A stretch of 64,000 bases of DNA from Bacteroidota bacterium (GTDB lineage Bacteria > Bacteroidota > Bacteroidia > Flavobacteriales > Weeksellaceae), in NCBI GenBank assembly GCA_023460855.1, contig JAEWOS010000003.1, forward strand, positions 124,001 to 188,000. Direction: 5' to 3'. Below the pieces are notes generated by a model. That model ran no database searches, had not been told where the DNA came from, and saw only the letters and a program-made list of their open reading frames with translations. Shown in pieces: positions 8,367 to 15,884 of this stretch. Position numbers and translations under genes: made by a program. Positions within the stretch are counted from its first letter, which is position 1. Every line of letters starts with the position of its first letter.

Positions 8367-9113
8367 TTAAATCACTTTCGCTTCTTCGTGAAGCAGCCTT
8401 ACCAGTTCATCAAGATTATCCGGAGCAACCATCTTTACAGCCGCTCTTGGAGGAACACTGTCGAAAGATACCGGTACAACTTTCACTTCAGAGGATGTAG
8501 CTTCCACCACATTCAAAGGCTTGGTACGTGCCGTCATAATTCCGCGCATGTTCGGGATAATCAGTTCTTTTTCATCTACCAGACCTTTCATACCCGCGAT
8601 TACAGCCGGAAGTTTTACAGAAATGGTTTCTTTGCCGCCTTCAATTTCACGTACAGCCGTAGCTTCAGCACCGTTCACCTCCAGACCAACTGCCGCGTTT
8701 ACAAATGGCTGATTCAGCATCTGCGCAAGCATTCCCGGAACTGCACCACCGTTATAGTCAAGGCTTTCCTTTCCGCAAAGAATCAGATCATAGCCACCGT
8801 TCTGAGCTACAGCTGCAATTTCTTTTGCTGTGGAATAGCTGTCTTTCGGTTCTGTATTTACGCGCACCGCATCATTTGCACCAATCGCAAGGGCTTTTCT
8901 GATAACTGCATCGGTTTCTGCACCACCCACATTTACCAAGGTAACGGTTGCTCCCTGCGAAGCCTGAAGATTTACCGCTTTTGTAAGCGCAAACTCATCA
9001 AGCGGATTGATCACCCACTGAATTCCGTTTTTGTCGAAAGCAGACTTGTCTGCAGTAAAATTAATTTTAGAAGTAGTATCCGGAACACTACTGATACAAA
9101 CTAATATTTTCAT
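8367..9113 (-). CDS. etfB: Electron transfer flavoprotein beta subunit
   Basis: A 248-residue ETF beta subunit that binds AMP and forms the heterodimer with EtfA. It opens MKILVCISSVPDT and has WVINPLDEFALTKAVNL, a nucleotide-binding segment YDLILCGKESLDYNGGAVPGM and the recognition-loop region near LPAVIAGMKGLVDE. It is the first gene of the operon. The upstream region of about 220 bases contains a possible -7 element and inverted repeats. Confidence 0.95.
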   Translation of the reverse strand: MKILVCISSVPDTTSKINFTADKSAFDKNGIQWVINPLDEFALTKAVNLQASQGATVTLVNVGGAETDAVIRKALAIGANDAVRVNTEPKDSYSTAKEIAAVAQNGGYDLILCGKESLDYNGGAVPGMLAQMLNQPFVNAAVGLEVNGAEATAVREIEGGKETISVKLPAVIAGMKGLVDEKELIIPNMRGIMTARTKPLNVVEATSSEVKVVPVSFDSVPPRAAVKMVAPDNLDELVRLLHEEAKVI

Positions 9114-9184
9114 TTATTAATAATTTATTTATTAACTGATTAAGGCATTTGAAACGCTCAGCAAATGAATACCGGCTTCATGCC

Positions 9185-9206
9185 TGCGTAAAAATACGCA
9201 AAAATA
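9185..9206 (-). promoter_or_regulatory. Possible etfBA promoter overlapping an inverted repeat
   Basis: On the minus strand TATTTTTG (9206-9199) matches TAnnTTTG and runs directly into a perfect 6-bp inverted repeat TGCGTA-AAAA-TACGCA (9185-9200), which would cover the start of the transcript. A second palindrome ATGCATGCAT lies just upstream. No TTG -33 element with good spacing is seen. Confidence 0.35.
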
Positions 9207-9280
9207 TACTATGCATGCATAATATATTAAAGAATTGTTATTTAAGGCATTAAAGATATGAAAATGAGCGAAATTAAACT

Positions 9281-9310
9281 GAAAAATGCCCCCGAAATTA
9301 CGGAGGCATC
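9281..9310 (-). terminator. Terminator of first T9SS cargo gene
   Basis: On the minus strand GATGCCTCCG pairs with CGGGGGCAT (one mismatch) and is followed by TTTTTC, 23 bases after the stop codon. Confidence 0.7.
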
Positions 9311-9333
9311 TTCTAAAATAGTAGTAGATTGAA

Positions 9334-10251
9334 TTATTTCTTAATGAATCTGTCCACAGTCTTTCCTTCATCTGTTTCCAGCTGAACAGTGTACACGCCC
9401 GGAGCAAGATGACTGATATTTGCAGTGCCGTCAACGAATTTCACATGAATTCTCTTTCCGCTCATATCATATATAACAGCAGATCTGATCTTTCCTTCAG
9501 ATTTTATATGAATCACGTCTGATGCTGGATTCGGATACAGTGAATAATTGCGTACATCACCGCTTTCCACGGTAGACATTGCCGCACGTGTGATCTGAAA
9601 TGTATCCACACCAATTAAATCAGAATTTGTACCGGAAGGTCCGCCAGATGTAACGTAATATCTGAAAGCAAAACGTGCAGGAACCGGGGAAGTACCTACA
9701 CCACTTACGGTAAACTGATACTGTGTCCACACTTTCGGATAAACAAATCCCTGTGCAAGATTCGGATTAACGGTTACGCCGACGGTAGTGAAACTTCCGA
9801 CATCCGTTGCTCCTCCTGTAGGAACTACATGCGTAGCAGCGGTGCTCATTCTTAATTCCAGACGGTCCGGATAATCCACTGTGCCGTCTGTTCCTTTTCT
9901 CGAGTAGAAACTCACCACATCACCATCCTGAACGTTGATGACCGGGGTAATCATCCAGTTACTTATAGTATTGTTTCCGGTGGTACTGGTGTAATTAACC
10001 AGAGCGAACGAATTGTCTCCGCCGGCCTGACCGACAGGTACTGTTGTGGTATTTCCGCTTCCGAACAGAGGTCCGGACATAGGCGTTGTGTAATTGGCTT
10101 TAGTCCAGACTGATGCGGTGGAAGGCGTACTTTGATTGGTAATATTCCAGTCGGTGCCGAATGCGGCATCAAATCCCCAAGAATAAACCGTGGTCTGTGC
10201 TGTAATTCCAATAGTGAACATGGAGATTACTGAAAGTAGTAGTTTTTTCAT
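9334..10251 (-). CDS. T9SS cargo protein with choice-of-anchor J-type domain
   Basis: A 305-residue secreted protein. Signal peptide MKKLLLSVISMFTIGITAQ; residues ~20-220 form a beta-rich domain (YSWGFDAAF, NTISNWMITPVINVQDGDVV, LELRMSTA) like the cleaved-adhesin/choice-of-anchor J family. The last ~70 residues are a type A T9SS sorting domain (YSLYPNPASDVIHI, IYDMSGKRI, ISHLAPGVYTVQL, ending DRFIKK). It is therefore expected to cross the outer membrane by T9SS and be released or surface-attached. The start is the ATG before the signal peptide; a longer frame exists. It is the downstream member of three similar tandem genes. Confidence 0.88.
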   Translation of the reverse strand: MKKLLLSVISMFTIGITAQTTVYSWGFDAAFGTDWNITNQSTPSTASVWTKANYTTPMSGPLFGSGNTTTVPVGQAGGDNSFALVNYTSTTGNNTISNWMITPVINVQDGDVVSFYSRKGTDGTVDYPDRLELRMSTAATHVVPTGGATDVGSFTTVGVTVNPNLAQGFVYPKVWTQYQFTVSGVGTSPVPARFAFRYYVTSGGPSGTNSDLIGVDTFQITRAAMSTVESGDVRNYSLYPNPASDVIHIKSEGKIRSAVIYDMSGKRIHVKFVDGTANISHLAPGVYTVQLETDEGKTVDRFIKK

Positions 10252-10301
10252 ATAATAATTTTTTCTGAGAATAAAGCTACCAATAAATTTTGACAAATAA
10301 T

Positions 10302-10329
10302 AAAAACCTCCAAAATTTTGGAGGTTTTT
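10302..10329 (-). terminator. Palindromic terminator between T9SS cargo genes 1 and 2
   Basis: A perfect palindrome: AAAAACCTCCAAAA followed by its exact complement, giving a stem with T-runs on both strands. It ends the transcript of the gene at 10354-11268. Confidence 0.85.
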
Positions 10330-10353
10330 ACATAATAATCTGTAAGAAATTCT

Positions 10354-11268
10354 TTATTTCTTGATAAATCTGTCAACAATCTTACCCGCGTCTGTTTCCA
10401 GTTGAACGGTGTAAACGCCCGGTGCAAGATGACTGATATTTGCTGCGCCGTTCACAAAGTTAACTTTCAGCATTTTTCCGCTCATATCATAAAGTGCCGC
10501 TGACTTAATCTTACCGTCAACTGATACATTGATTACATCTGATGCAGGATTTGGATACAGTTTATAGTTAACCTCAGTCATTTCCTGAACAGACATAGCG
10601 CCTGCAAAATAACTCATACCATCAAAATATCCTGAGCTGTTGTAGTTGTCATTGGTTACGGCAATATTACCTACCATCGTACCGCCAACAACTCCTCCTG
10701 TATGGAAGAGGACATTGTCTTTATAGTAAGTTATGATACCATTGGCGAAATCGATCTCCATGCGGTAAGTATGCCAGTTGCTTTTGGTATAAGTAGCACC
10801 GGTGTCGATATATGCCAATTGCAGAGTAGCCGGATCCTGATCGATGATGTATATCTTATTGTCGTAGCTCAAACGAATTCTTGCAACAATCGTACTTTGA
10901 TCAGGAGATTGCGGGGAAATATGAAAATCCGACTCATTTCCCGGAGGCGTCGAAGGCAACAGATGTGCGTTAAACATAAAGGTTACCATCGGAGCAGTGA
11001 TATTCGTTTTGGAAGAAACTACACCGCCAGTTGTACTGGTTGCACCGGACGTATTATTTCCGGTCATTTTCATAGACTGCGTTCCCGGATTTGCGAGTTC
11101 ATTCGTAACTATAGTAGAGCCTGTTGCTACCTGTGTATTTCCCCAGCCCGGTTGTCCGCCTAATGGACCTAAAGTGTAGGTAGGAGCTTCAAAATCAAAC
11201 GATACATTGGTTTGTGCACTTAAAAACGTTGCAGAAACCAGTCCTAAAGTAAATAAAAGTTTTTTCAT
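10354..11268 (-). CDS. T9SS cargo protein, beta-rich lectin-like domain
   Basis: A 304-residue secreted protein: signal peptide MKKLLFTLGLVSATFLSAQ, then a beta-sandwich-like region (residues ~20-225, with WHTYRMEIDFANGIITYYKD typical of concanavalin A-like/LamG folds), then a type A T9SS sorting domain (YKLYPNPASDVINV, LYDMSGKML, ISHLAPGVYTVQLETD, end DRFIKK). The sorting domain is nearly identical to that of the neighbour at 9334-10251, while the passenger regions differ. It has its own -7 element and terminator, so the three cargo genes look like separate transcription units. The ligand or substrate is unknown. Confidence 0.87.
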   Translation of the reverse strand: MKKLLFTLGLVSATFLSAQTNVSFDFEAPTYTLGPLGGQPGWGNTQVATGSTIVTNELANPGTQSMKMTGNNTSGATSTTGGVVSSKTNITAPMVTFMFNAHLLPSTPPGNESDFHISPQSPDQSTIVARIRLSYDNKIYIIDQDPATLQLAYIDTGATYTKSNWHTYRMEIDFANGIITYYKDNVLFHTGGVVGGTMVGNIAVTNDNYNSSGYFDGMSYFAGAMSVQEMTEVNYKLYPNPASDVINVSVDGKIKSAALYDMSGKMLKVNFVNGAANISHLAPGVYTVQLETDAGKIVDRFIKK

Positions 11269-11292
11269 TGCCGAAATTTTTCTGAATTTCTA

Positions 11293-11300
11293 CAAAAGTA
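11293..11300 (-). promoter_or_regulatory. -7 element TACTTTTG of the second T9SS cargo gene
   Basis: An exact TAnnTTTG match on the minus strand, 24 bases before the ATG. A TTG at 11328-11326 lies 25 bases upstream, a little beyond the usual spacing and inside the preceding terminator stem. Confidence 0.5.
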
Positions 11301-11305
11301 CATAT

Positions 11306-11341
11306 AAAAAAATAATCCGCCATTTCAAAATGACGGATTAA
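11306..11341 (-). terminator. Terminator of third T9SS cargo gene
   Basis: On the minus strand TAATCCGTCATTTT pairs with AAATGGCGGATTA and is followed by TTTTTTTATATG, 22 bases after the stop. Confidence 0.75.
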
Positions 11342-11363
11342 TCTTGTAAAATTCGGTATATCC

Positions 11364-12383
11364 TTACTTCTTGATGAATCTTTCAGTAAGATCTCCTTCG
11401 TCTGTTGAAAGCACTACAATATACGCTCCCGGTAGTAGATGACTGATGCTAACACTCTTCTCATCAGCTTTTGTTTTCATTTTCTTACCTGACATATCGT
11501 AGATCGTTACTCCTTTCACTTTGCCTGAATATTCAAAATTCAGCACATCTGTTGCCGGATTCGGATAAATGCGGAAAACACTAACAGGAATTTCTACATC
11601 GCTGGTAGAAAGTGCTGCTGCATTTGTGAACTGCAGGTTAAGGTTATCAAACGCACCGGTATTAATCTGTGTATTAAGCGGTGCAGATGTTCCCACTAAA
11701 TTAACAAGATTCAGTTCTTCAGGAATCATGTTTGTGGACGGAATATAGTTTGTGTTGGTAAATGTTGCTGTTCCGTGCGGGAATACCCAGCTGTACTGTC
11801 CTGTAGATTTATTATATCTGAATGATACCGGAATCCACGTATTTTCAGGATAGGTAACGGTAGTAGTAAAGTTGATGGAATAGAAACCTGCCATCAGTGT
11901 AGTTGCATCAGTTAAATGCGCATAACCTCCCAGTTTCTTGGTTGCATAATCGTAATAAATACCTGCAAAACCTGTAGCAGCAGTACTGCTGTATGTTAGA
12001 TCATATACCTGCACACCAAGTCTGCCTGAACCGGTTGTAGCCGGGCCGGTATACAAATCAACAGTACCTACAAGAATATCATTACCTGCAGTTCCGGTAG
12101 TAACTGTAAGTTCTTTCACTGCAGCGCGGTGGTTTGCTGCTGCAGAGCCGGCACCACTGATCATTTGATAAGAAAGCCCGTGCGCGGCATCAATTGTTAC
12201 AAACTGGTGGTCTGCAACAGTTCCCTGTAAAGGATACCATGTGCCCTGTCCTGGTGTAGTTCCGTTTGTAGCAGTTCCCACGTTACCTGCAACGTAGCTG
12301 TTAAAGTTTTCATTCAGAACAACCTGTGCCTGAACCTGGAATGCAGCTGCACCCAGCAGTGATAAAAATAAAAGTTTTTTCAT
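11364..12383 (-). CDS. T9SS cargo protein, divergent sorting domain
   Basis: A 339-residue secreted protein with signal peptide MKKLLFLSLLGAAAFQVQA, a beta-rich passenger of unknown function (residues ~20-265; motifs LNENFNSYVAGNVGTA and SFRYNKSTGQYSWVF) and a C-terminal type A sorting domain (FRIYPNPATDVLNFEY, IYDMSGKKMK, ISHLLPGAYIVVLSTD, end ERFIKK). The domain is clearly related to, but more divergent than, those of the two genes downstream. It is the first of three head-to-tail cargo genes. Confidence 0.85.
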   Translation of the reverse strand: MKKLLFLSLLGAAAFQVQAQVVLNENFNSYVAGNVGTATNGTTPGQGTWYPLQGTVADHQFVTIDAAHGLSYQMISGAGSAAANHRAAVKELTVTTGTAGNDILVGTVDLYTGPATTGSGRLGVQVYDLTYSSTAATGFAGIYYDYATKKLGGYAHLTDATTLMAGFYSINFTTTVTYPENTWIPVSFRYNKSTGQYSWVFPHGTATFTNTNYIPSTNMIPEELNLVNLVGTSAPLNTQINTGAFDNLNLQFTNAAALSTSDVEIPVSVFRIYPNPATDVLNFEYSGKVKGVTIYDMSGKKMKTKADEKSVSISHLLPGAYIVVLSTDEGDLTERFIKK

Positions 12384-12476
12384 TGTACGAACTTATTTTA
12401 AATTATAATTTTAATTGTCGTCTAAAGTAAAAAATAAAATCCAAAACACCAAGTGTAAAATTATGCAACAAAATCT

Positions 12477-13859
12477 TTAAGATTTCGCGTAATTTTCGAA
12501 GAAATACGGAATGCTTTCTATCCCTTTATAAAAATTTTGCACACCGAAATGCTCGTTTGGTGAATGAATTGCGTCGCTGCTTAAACCAAAGCCCATCAAC
12601 ACAGATTTGGCACCCAGTACTTCCTCAAACATCGCCGTGATCGGAATACTTCCGCCACTTCGGAACGGCAGGACTTCCTTTCCGAAAGCTGTTTCCATTG
12701 CCTCTTTCGCCGCGCGGTATTCTTTGGTATCTACCGGAAGAACGTAAGGCATACCGCCATGATGCGGATTTACTTTCACTTTTACGTTTTGCGGAGCTAT
12801 TTTTTCAAAATATCTCGTGAATTTTTCAGTAATTTCGTCCGGTGTCTGATACGGCACGAGCCTCATCGAAATTTTGGCAAATGCCTTGCTCGGAATTACT
12901 GTTTTTGCACCTTCTCCGGTATAACCGCCCCAGATTCCGTTACAGTCAAGCGTCGGGCGGATCGAAGTTCTTTCCAGAGTGCTGAACCCTTTTTCGCCTT
13001 CAATTCCGCTAAGCCCGATCGAATTTTTGAATTCTGCTTCGTCGTCTTTCAGCTTTCCCATATCGGCTCTTTCTTCCTGAGAAACGACCTCAACATTATC
13101 ATAAAAACCGTCAATCGCAATATGTCCGTTTTCATCAATTAAATCTGCAATCATACGCGAAAGCACATGAATAGGATTCGGAACTGCACCACCGTACAAT
13201 CCGGAATGAAGATCCCTGTTCGGTCCTTCCACCTCCACTTCCACATAACTCAGGCCTCTTAAACCTGTGGTCACCGTTGGCTGATCTGCAGAATACAGAC
13301 TCGTATCGGAAATCAGGATGCAGTCGCACGAAAGTTTTTCTTTATTTTCATTCACGAAACCGGCAAGACTCACCGAACCGACTTCTTCCTCACCTTCCAG
13401 AATAAATTTCACGTTACACGGCAAAGAATCTGTTTTCATCATCGCTTCGAAAGCCTTGATATGCATAAAGAACTGTCCTTTATCGTCCGCTGAACCTCGC
13501 CCGAAAATTGCGCCTTCAAGATGCAGGTCTGTTTTCTCAATATACGGTTCAAAAGGTGGTTTTGTCCAGAGTTCCAGCGGATCCGGCGGCTGCACGTCGT
13601 AATGCCCGTAAACCAGAACTGTAGGCAAACCGTCACCGATTATTTTTTCACCGTACACAATCGGATATCCTGAGGTTTCGCAGACTTCCACGCGATCGGC
13701 ACCGGCATTTTTAAGGTGTTCTGCACAGACATCGGCACATTTCAGTACTTCATCTTTGTATTTTGGATCGGCGCTGATGGACGCAATTTTCAGAAGTTCA
13801 AAAAGTTCGTCCAGATAACGCTGTTTATTTTCGGAAATGTACTGTAGTGCCTGCTGCAT
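12477..13859 (-). CDS. M20-family dipeptidase/metallopeptidase
   Basis: A 460-residue cytoplasmic zinc peptidase of the M20 family (CNDP/PepV-like dipeptidases). Metal-ligand and catalytic motifs are visible: VYGHYDVQP (His and Asp), GRGSADDKGQ (bridging Asp), LEGEEEVGS (catalytic Glu and ligand), and a C-terminal HSPNEHF (His ligand). The dimerisation insert lies between. It should hydrolyse dipeptides or short peptides. Transcription seems to start at a promoter that overlaps the terminator of the OmpA-like gene behind it. The start ATG is unambiguous. Confidence 0.92.
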   Translation of the reverse strand: MQQALQYISENKQRYLDELFELLKIASISADPKYKDEVLKCADVCAEHLKNAGADRVEVCETSGYPIVYGEKIIGDGLPTVLVYGHYDVQPPDPLELWTKPPFEPYIEKTDLHLEGAIFGRGSADDKGQFFMHIKAFEAMMKTDSLPCNVKFILEGEEEVGSVSLAGFVNENKEKLSCDCILISDTSLYSADQPTVTTGLRGLSYVEVEVEGPNRDLHSGLYGGAVPNPIHVLSRMIADLIDENGHIAIDGFYDNVEVVSQEERADMGKLKDDEAEFKNSIGLSGIEGEKGFSTLERTSIRPTLDCNGIWGGYTGEGAKTVIPSKAFAKISMRLVPYQTPDEITEKFTRYFEKIAPQNVKVKVNPHHGGMPYVLPVDTKEYRAAKEAMETAFGKEVLPFRSGGSIPITAMFEEVLGAKSVLMGFGLSSDAIHSPNEHFGVQNFYKGIESIPYFFENYAKS

Positions 13860-13881
13860 AACTGTTTTTTTTATGGAATTT

Positions 13882-13912
13882 CAAATATAAAAAAAATGCC
13901 CTGCAAGCGCAA
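13882..13912 (-). promoter_or_regulatory. Promoter of M20 dipeptidase overlapping upstream terminator
   Basis: On the minus strand TTG (13912-13910), then 20 bases, then TATATTTG (13889-13882), a full match to the Bacteroidetes TTG/TAnnTTTG promoter. The TTG lies in the stem and the -7 element directly follows the T-run of the OmpA-gene terminator. Confidence 0.6.
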
Positions 13913-13918
13913 GGCATC
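13889..13918 (-). terminator. Terminator of OmpA-like lipoprotein gene
   Basis: On the minus strand GATGCCTTGC pairs with GCAGGGCAT (one mismatch) and is followed by eight T. It lies 23 bases after the stop codon. Confidence 0.75.
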
Positions 13919-13941
13919 TGTATGTTTAAAAGAGTTTAATC

Positions 13942-14604
13942 TTATTTAGTAAATCTCACTGCCATCTTCCGGTCAACTGCGCGTTCCGCATCCGAAGCTG
14001 CGGCATCCACTGCAGCAAACTGGCTTCCGTACCCTTCCGCAGAAATTACCTGCGCGCCAACGCCCATTCTTGCGAGTTCAGATTTAATGAAATCTGCTCT
14101 GCCCTGAGAAATAGTTTTATTCGCGGGTTCCTGTCCGGTTTTATCCGTATATCCGCCAATTTTTATTTTAGCTGCAGGATATGCTTTTAAAATCGCTGCG
14201 AGATTCTGCAACTGCGCTTCTGAACCAGGCTCCAACTGATTGGTGGATCCCATCTTAAAATTCACGTTATCGAAATTGTACCATTTGTCTTTCAACGCAT
14301 TGTCATCGGCAGCACTGTCGTAGCTTCCAGCCGACAGAAAACCGGTCATCTGCTGTTCCAGTCCGCCTTCGTAAGCAGAAATTTTGGTTCCGTTTACATC
14401 TACCTCCACAGGTTTGCGTTCGGCAGTTCCTCCGTGCGCACCGGCAATTGAAGCAGTATGTGTTCCACCGCCTCTCACTTCGTGATCGTCATAACGGTCT
14501 ACACCTTCCTGCATTCTCAGAACACCCTGGTTTCCTCCTTCTGCAACTTTCTGACATCCGACAGCTACTGCAGCAACAGCCATTAACAGTACAATTTTTT
14601 TCAT
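13942..14604 (-). CDS. OmpA-family peptidoglycan-binding lipoprotein
   Basis: A 220-residue lipoprotein. Signal peptide MKKIVLLMAVAAVAVGCQK with lipobox AVGC. After a Gly/His-rich linker, residues ~110-218 form an OmpA C-terminal domain: FDNVNFKMGSTNQL, LKAYPAAKIKIGGYTDKTG and SQGRADFIKSELARMG, with the Asp and Arg positions that contact diaminopimelate in this family. It should tether the outer membrane to peptidoglycan. Its own promoter and terminator flank it. The start is the ATG directly before the signal peptide, not the ATG eight codons earlier. Confidence 0.9.
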   Translation of the reverse strand: MKKIVLLMAVAAVAVGCQKVAEGGNQGVLRMQEGVDRYDDHEVRGGGTHTASIAGAHGGTAERKPVEVDVNGTKISAYEGGLEQQMTGFLSAGSYDSAADDNALKDKWYNFDNVNFKMGSTNQLEPGSEAQLQNLAAILKAYPAAKIKIGGYTDKTGQEPANKTISQGRADFIKSELARMGVGAQVISAEGYGSQFAAVDAAASDAERAVDRKMAVRFTK

Positions 14605-14665
14605 ATATTTCAGACTAATATTAATCAATTAATCCTTCACCGGAACGGTTCAGGTTACAATTTTT

Positions 14666-14696
14666 CAAAATTAAGCATATTGCAGATTACTGCCAA
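14666..14696 (-). promoter_or_regulatory. Promoter of OmpA-like lipoprotein gene
   Basis: Minus-strand TTG (14696-14694), 20-base spacer, TAATTTTG (14673-14666). Predicted start near 14659, giving a leader of about 55 bases. The -33 element abuts the stop codon of the upstream methyltransferase gene. Confidence 0.6.
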
Positions 14697-14697
14697 A

Positions 14698-15864
14698 TTA
14701 TACCACAGATTTCAGGATAATTTTGCCGCAGACGTCCTCGGTGAATATCAAAAACTGATTTCCTCCGTCCTTTAATTTATATTTCTTCCTGAGCTGTTCA
14801 GGCTTTAACGGATAGTTCTTCGAAATAACATGGTATTGCGAACCTTTCTTAAGGGAATCGCTACGCACCTGCTCCACTTCAAAAATACGGCCGGGAAACT
14901 GTGGAATTTCTGCGTCAGATGTATAAAAGTGCGTATTCGGATGCAGCTTTTTCAGTTGATAGTTGTGTGCAATGAAACTGAAAGCACCTGTTTTCATTAC
15001 TGCATTATTCGGAATGTAAAGGTATTTCTGCACCGGTGAATAATCAGCAACTGCTGTTTTGTTATTTAAATAAAATGTAAAATCCGGTTCGTCTGTCTCG
15101 AGATTTACGGCCGTCACTTTAATTACTGCAGTAGTTTCAACGTCCATCAATACCAGCAGTTCCTTTACATCATTTTTTACCGCGACGATGTGGATTTCCG
15201 CAATGTTTTTTAAGACTTCCGTTAAATAGGTAATGTCGATAAGCGGCGACAGCTTTAAAAGAATGCGGTCCGTAATTTCAAACAGCTCATCCTGAATACT
15301 GAGGAAATCCGGTGACAGATCTTCCAGCAGAAAGACTTTCCTTTTTGAGGCGTCTCTTCGCGCAGGATCCAGAAAAATTAAGTCGAAATGCCGCTCGTTT
15401 TCCTGAAGAAAAAATTCTAAGGAAGAATTGACAAAATCTGCTTTTATGTTCAGTATTTGCCAGTTGTGCTCAACGGTTTCCAGAAGTTCGGCATTCTGTT
15501 CCACCAGCGTAGCCTCTTCAAATTTTTCGGCAAGAAAATAAGCATCGACACCAAATCCGGCAGTGAGATCCAGAAACGTATGTCCCGGTTTAGCAAGCGA
15601 TGCTTTATATTTTGCGGTAGCTTCAGAACTCGACTGCTCCAGACTGAGGCCGGTTGGAAAAAGGGCTTCGGGAACATTTAAAAAAGGAAATTTCTTTGCG
15701 GCGACCTGTCTCCCTTTAATCTGCTGTGCGAGCTCCTGTATGGAAATGCCTGCAAACGGAGATTTTTTCAGAAGAAACGCATGAATATCAACACCGGTAT
15801 TCTGCTGAATAAATTCGCGGACTTCAGGCGAAGTAATATGTTGAAGGTGCTTACTCACCGGCAA
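14698..15864 (-). CDS. PG_1098-type SAM methyltransferase with THUMP-like domain
   Basis: A 388-residue protein with an N-terminal helical/ferredoxin-like part (to ~residue 85), a Rossmann methyltransferase core (SAM motif I FLDLTAGFGVDAYFLAE; motif IV LIFLDPARRD) and a C-terminal THUMP-like region (from ~300; YHVISKNYPLKPEQLRKKYKL). This matches the uncharacterised Bacteroidetes family named for Porphyromonas PG_1098. The THUMP-like part suggests an RNA substrate; this is inference. No ATG is available: the in-frame stop lies just upstream and TTG at 15864 is the best start. It follows the methylmalonyl-CoA mutase gene by 20 bases and is probably co-transcribed. Confidence 0.85.
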   Translation of the reverse strand: MPVSKHLQHITSPEVREFIQQNTGVDIHAFLLKKSPFAGISIQELAQQIKGRQVAAKKFPFLNVPEALFPTGLSLEQSSSEATAKYKASLAKPGHTFLDLTAGFGVDAYFLAEKFEEATLVEQNAELLETVEHNWQILNIKADFVNSSLEFFLQENERHFDLIFLDPARRDASKRKVFLLEDLSPDFLSIQDELFEITDRILLKLSPLIDITYLTEVLKNIAEIHIVAVKNDVKELLVLMDVETTAVIKVTAVNLETDEPDFTFYLNNKTAVADYSPVQKYLYIPNNAVMKTGAFSFIAHNYQLKKLHPNTHFYTSDAEIPQFPGRIFEVEQVRSDSLKKGSQYHVISKNYPLKPEQLRKKYKLKDGGNQFLIFTEDVCGKIILKSVV

Positions 15865-15884
15865 AAAATCAGCAGTAATTTCTT

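Noticed and set aside
8388..9104. Long open frame antisense to etfB (238 codons)
   Set aside because: Cys/Arg/Ser-rich product without domain features, fully opposite a certain gene. It is a shadow frame.
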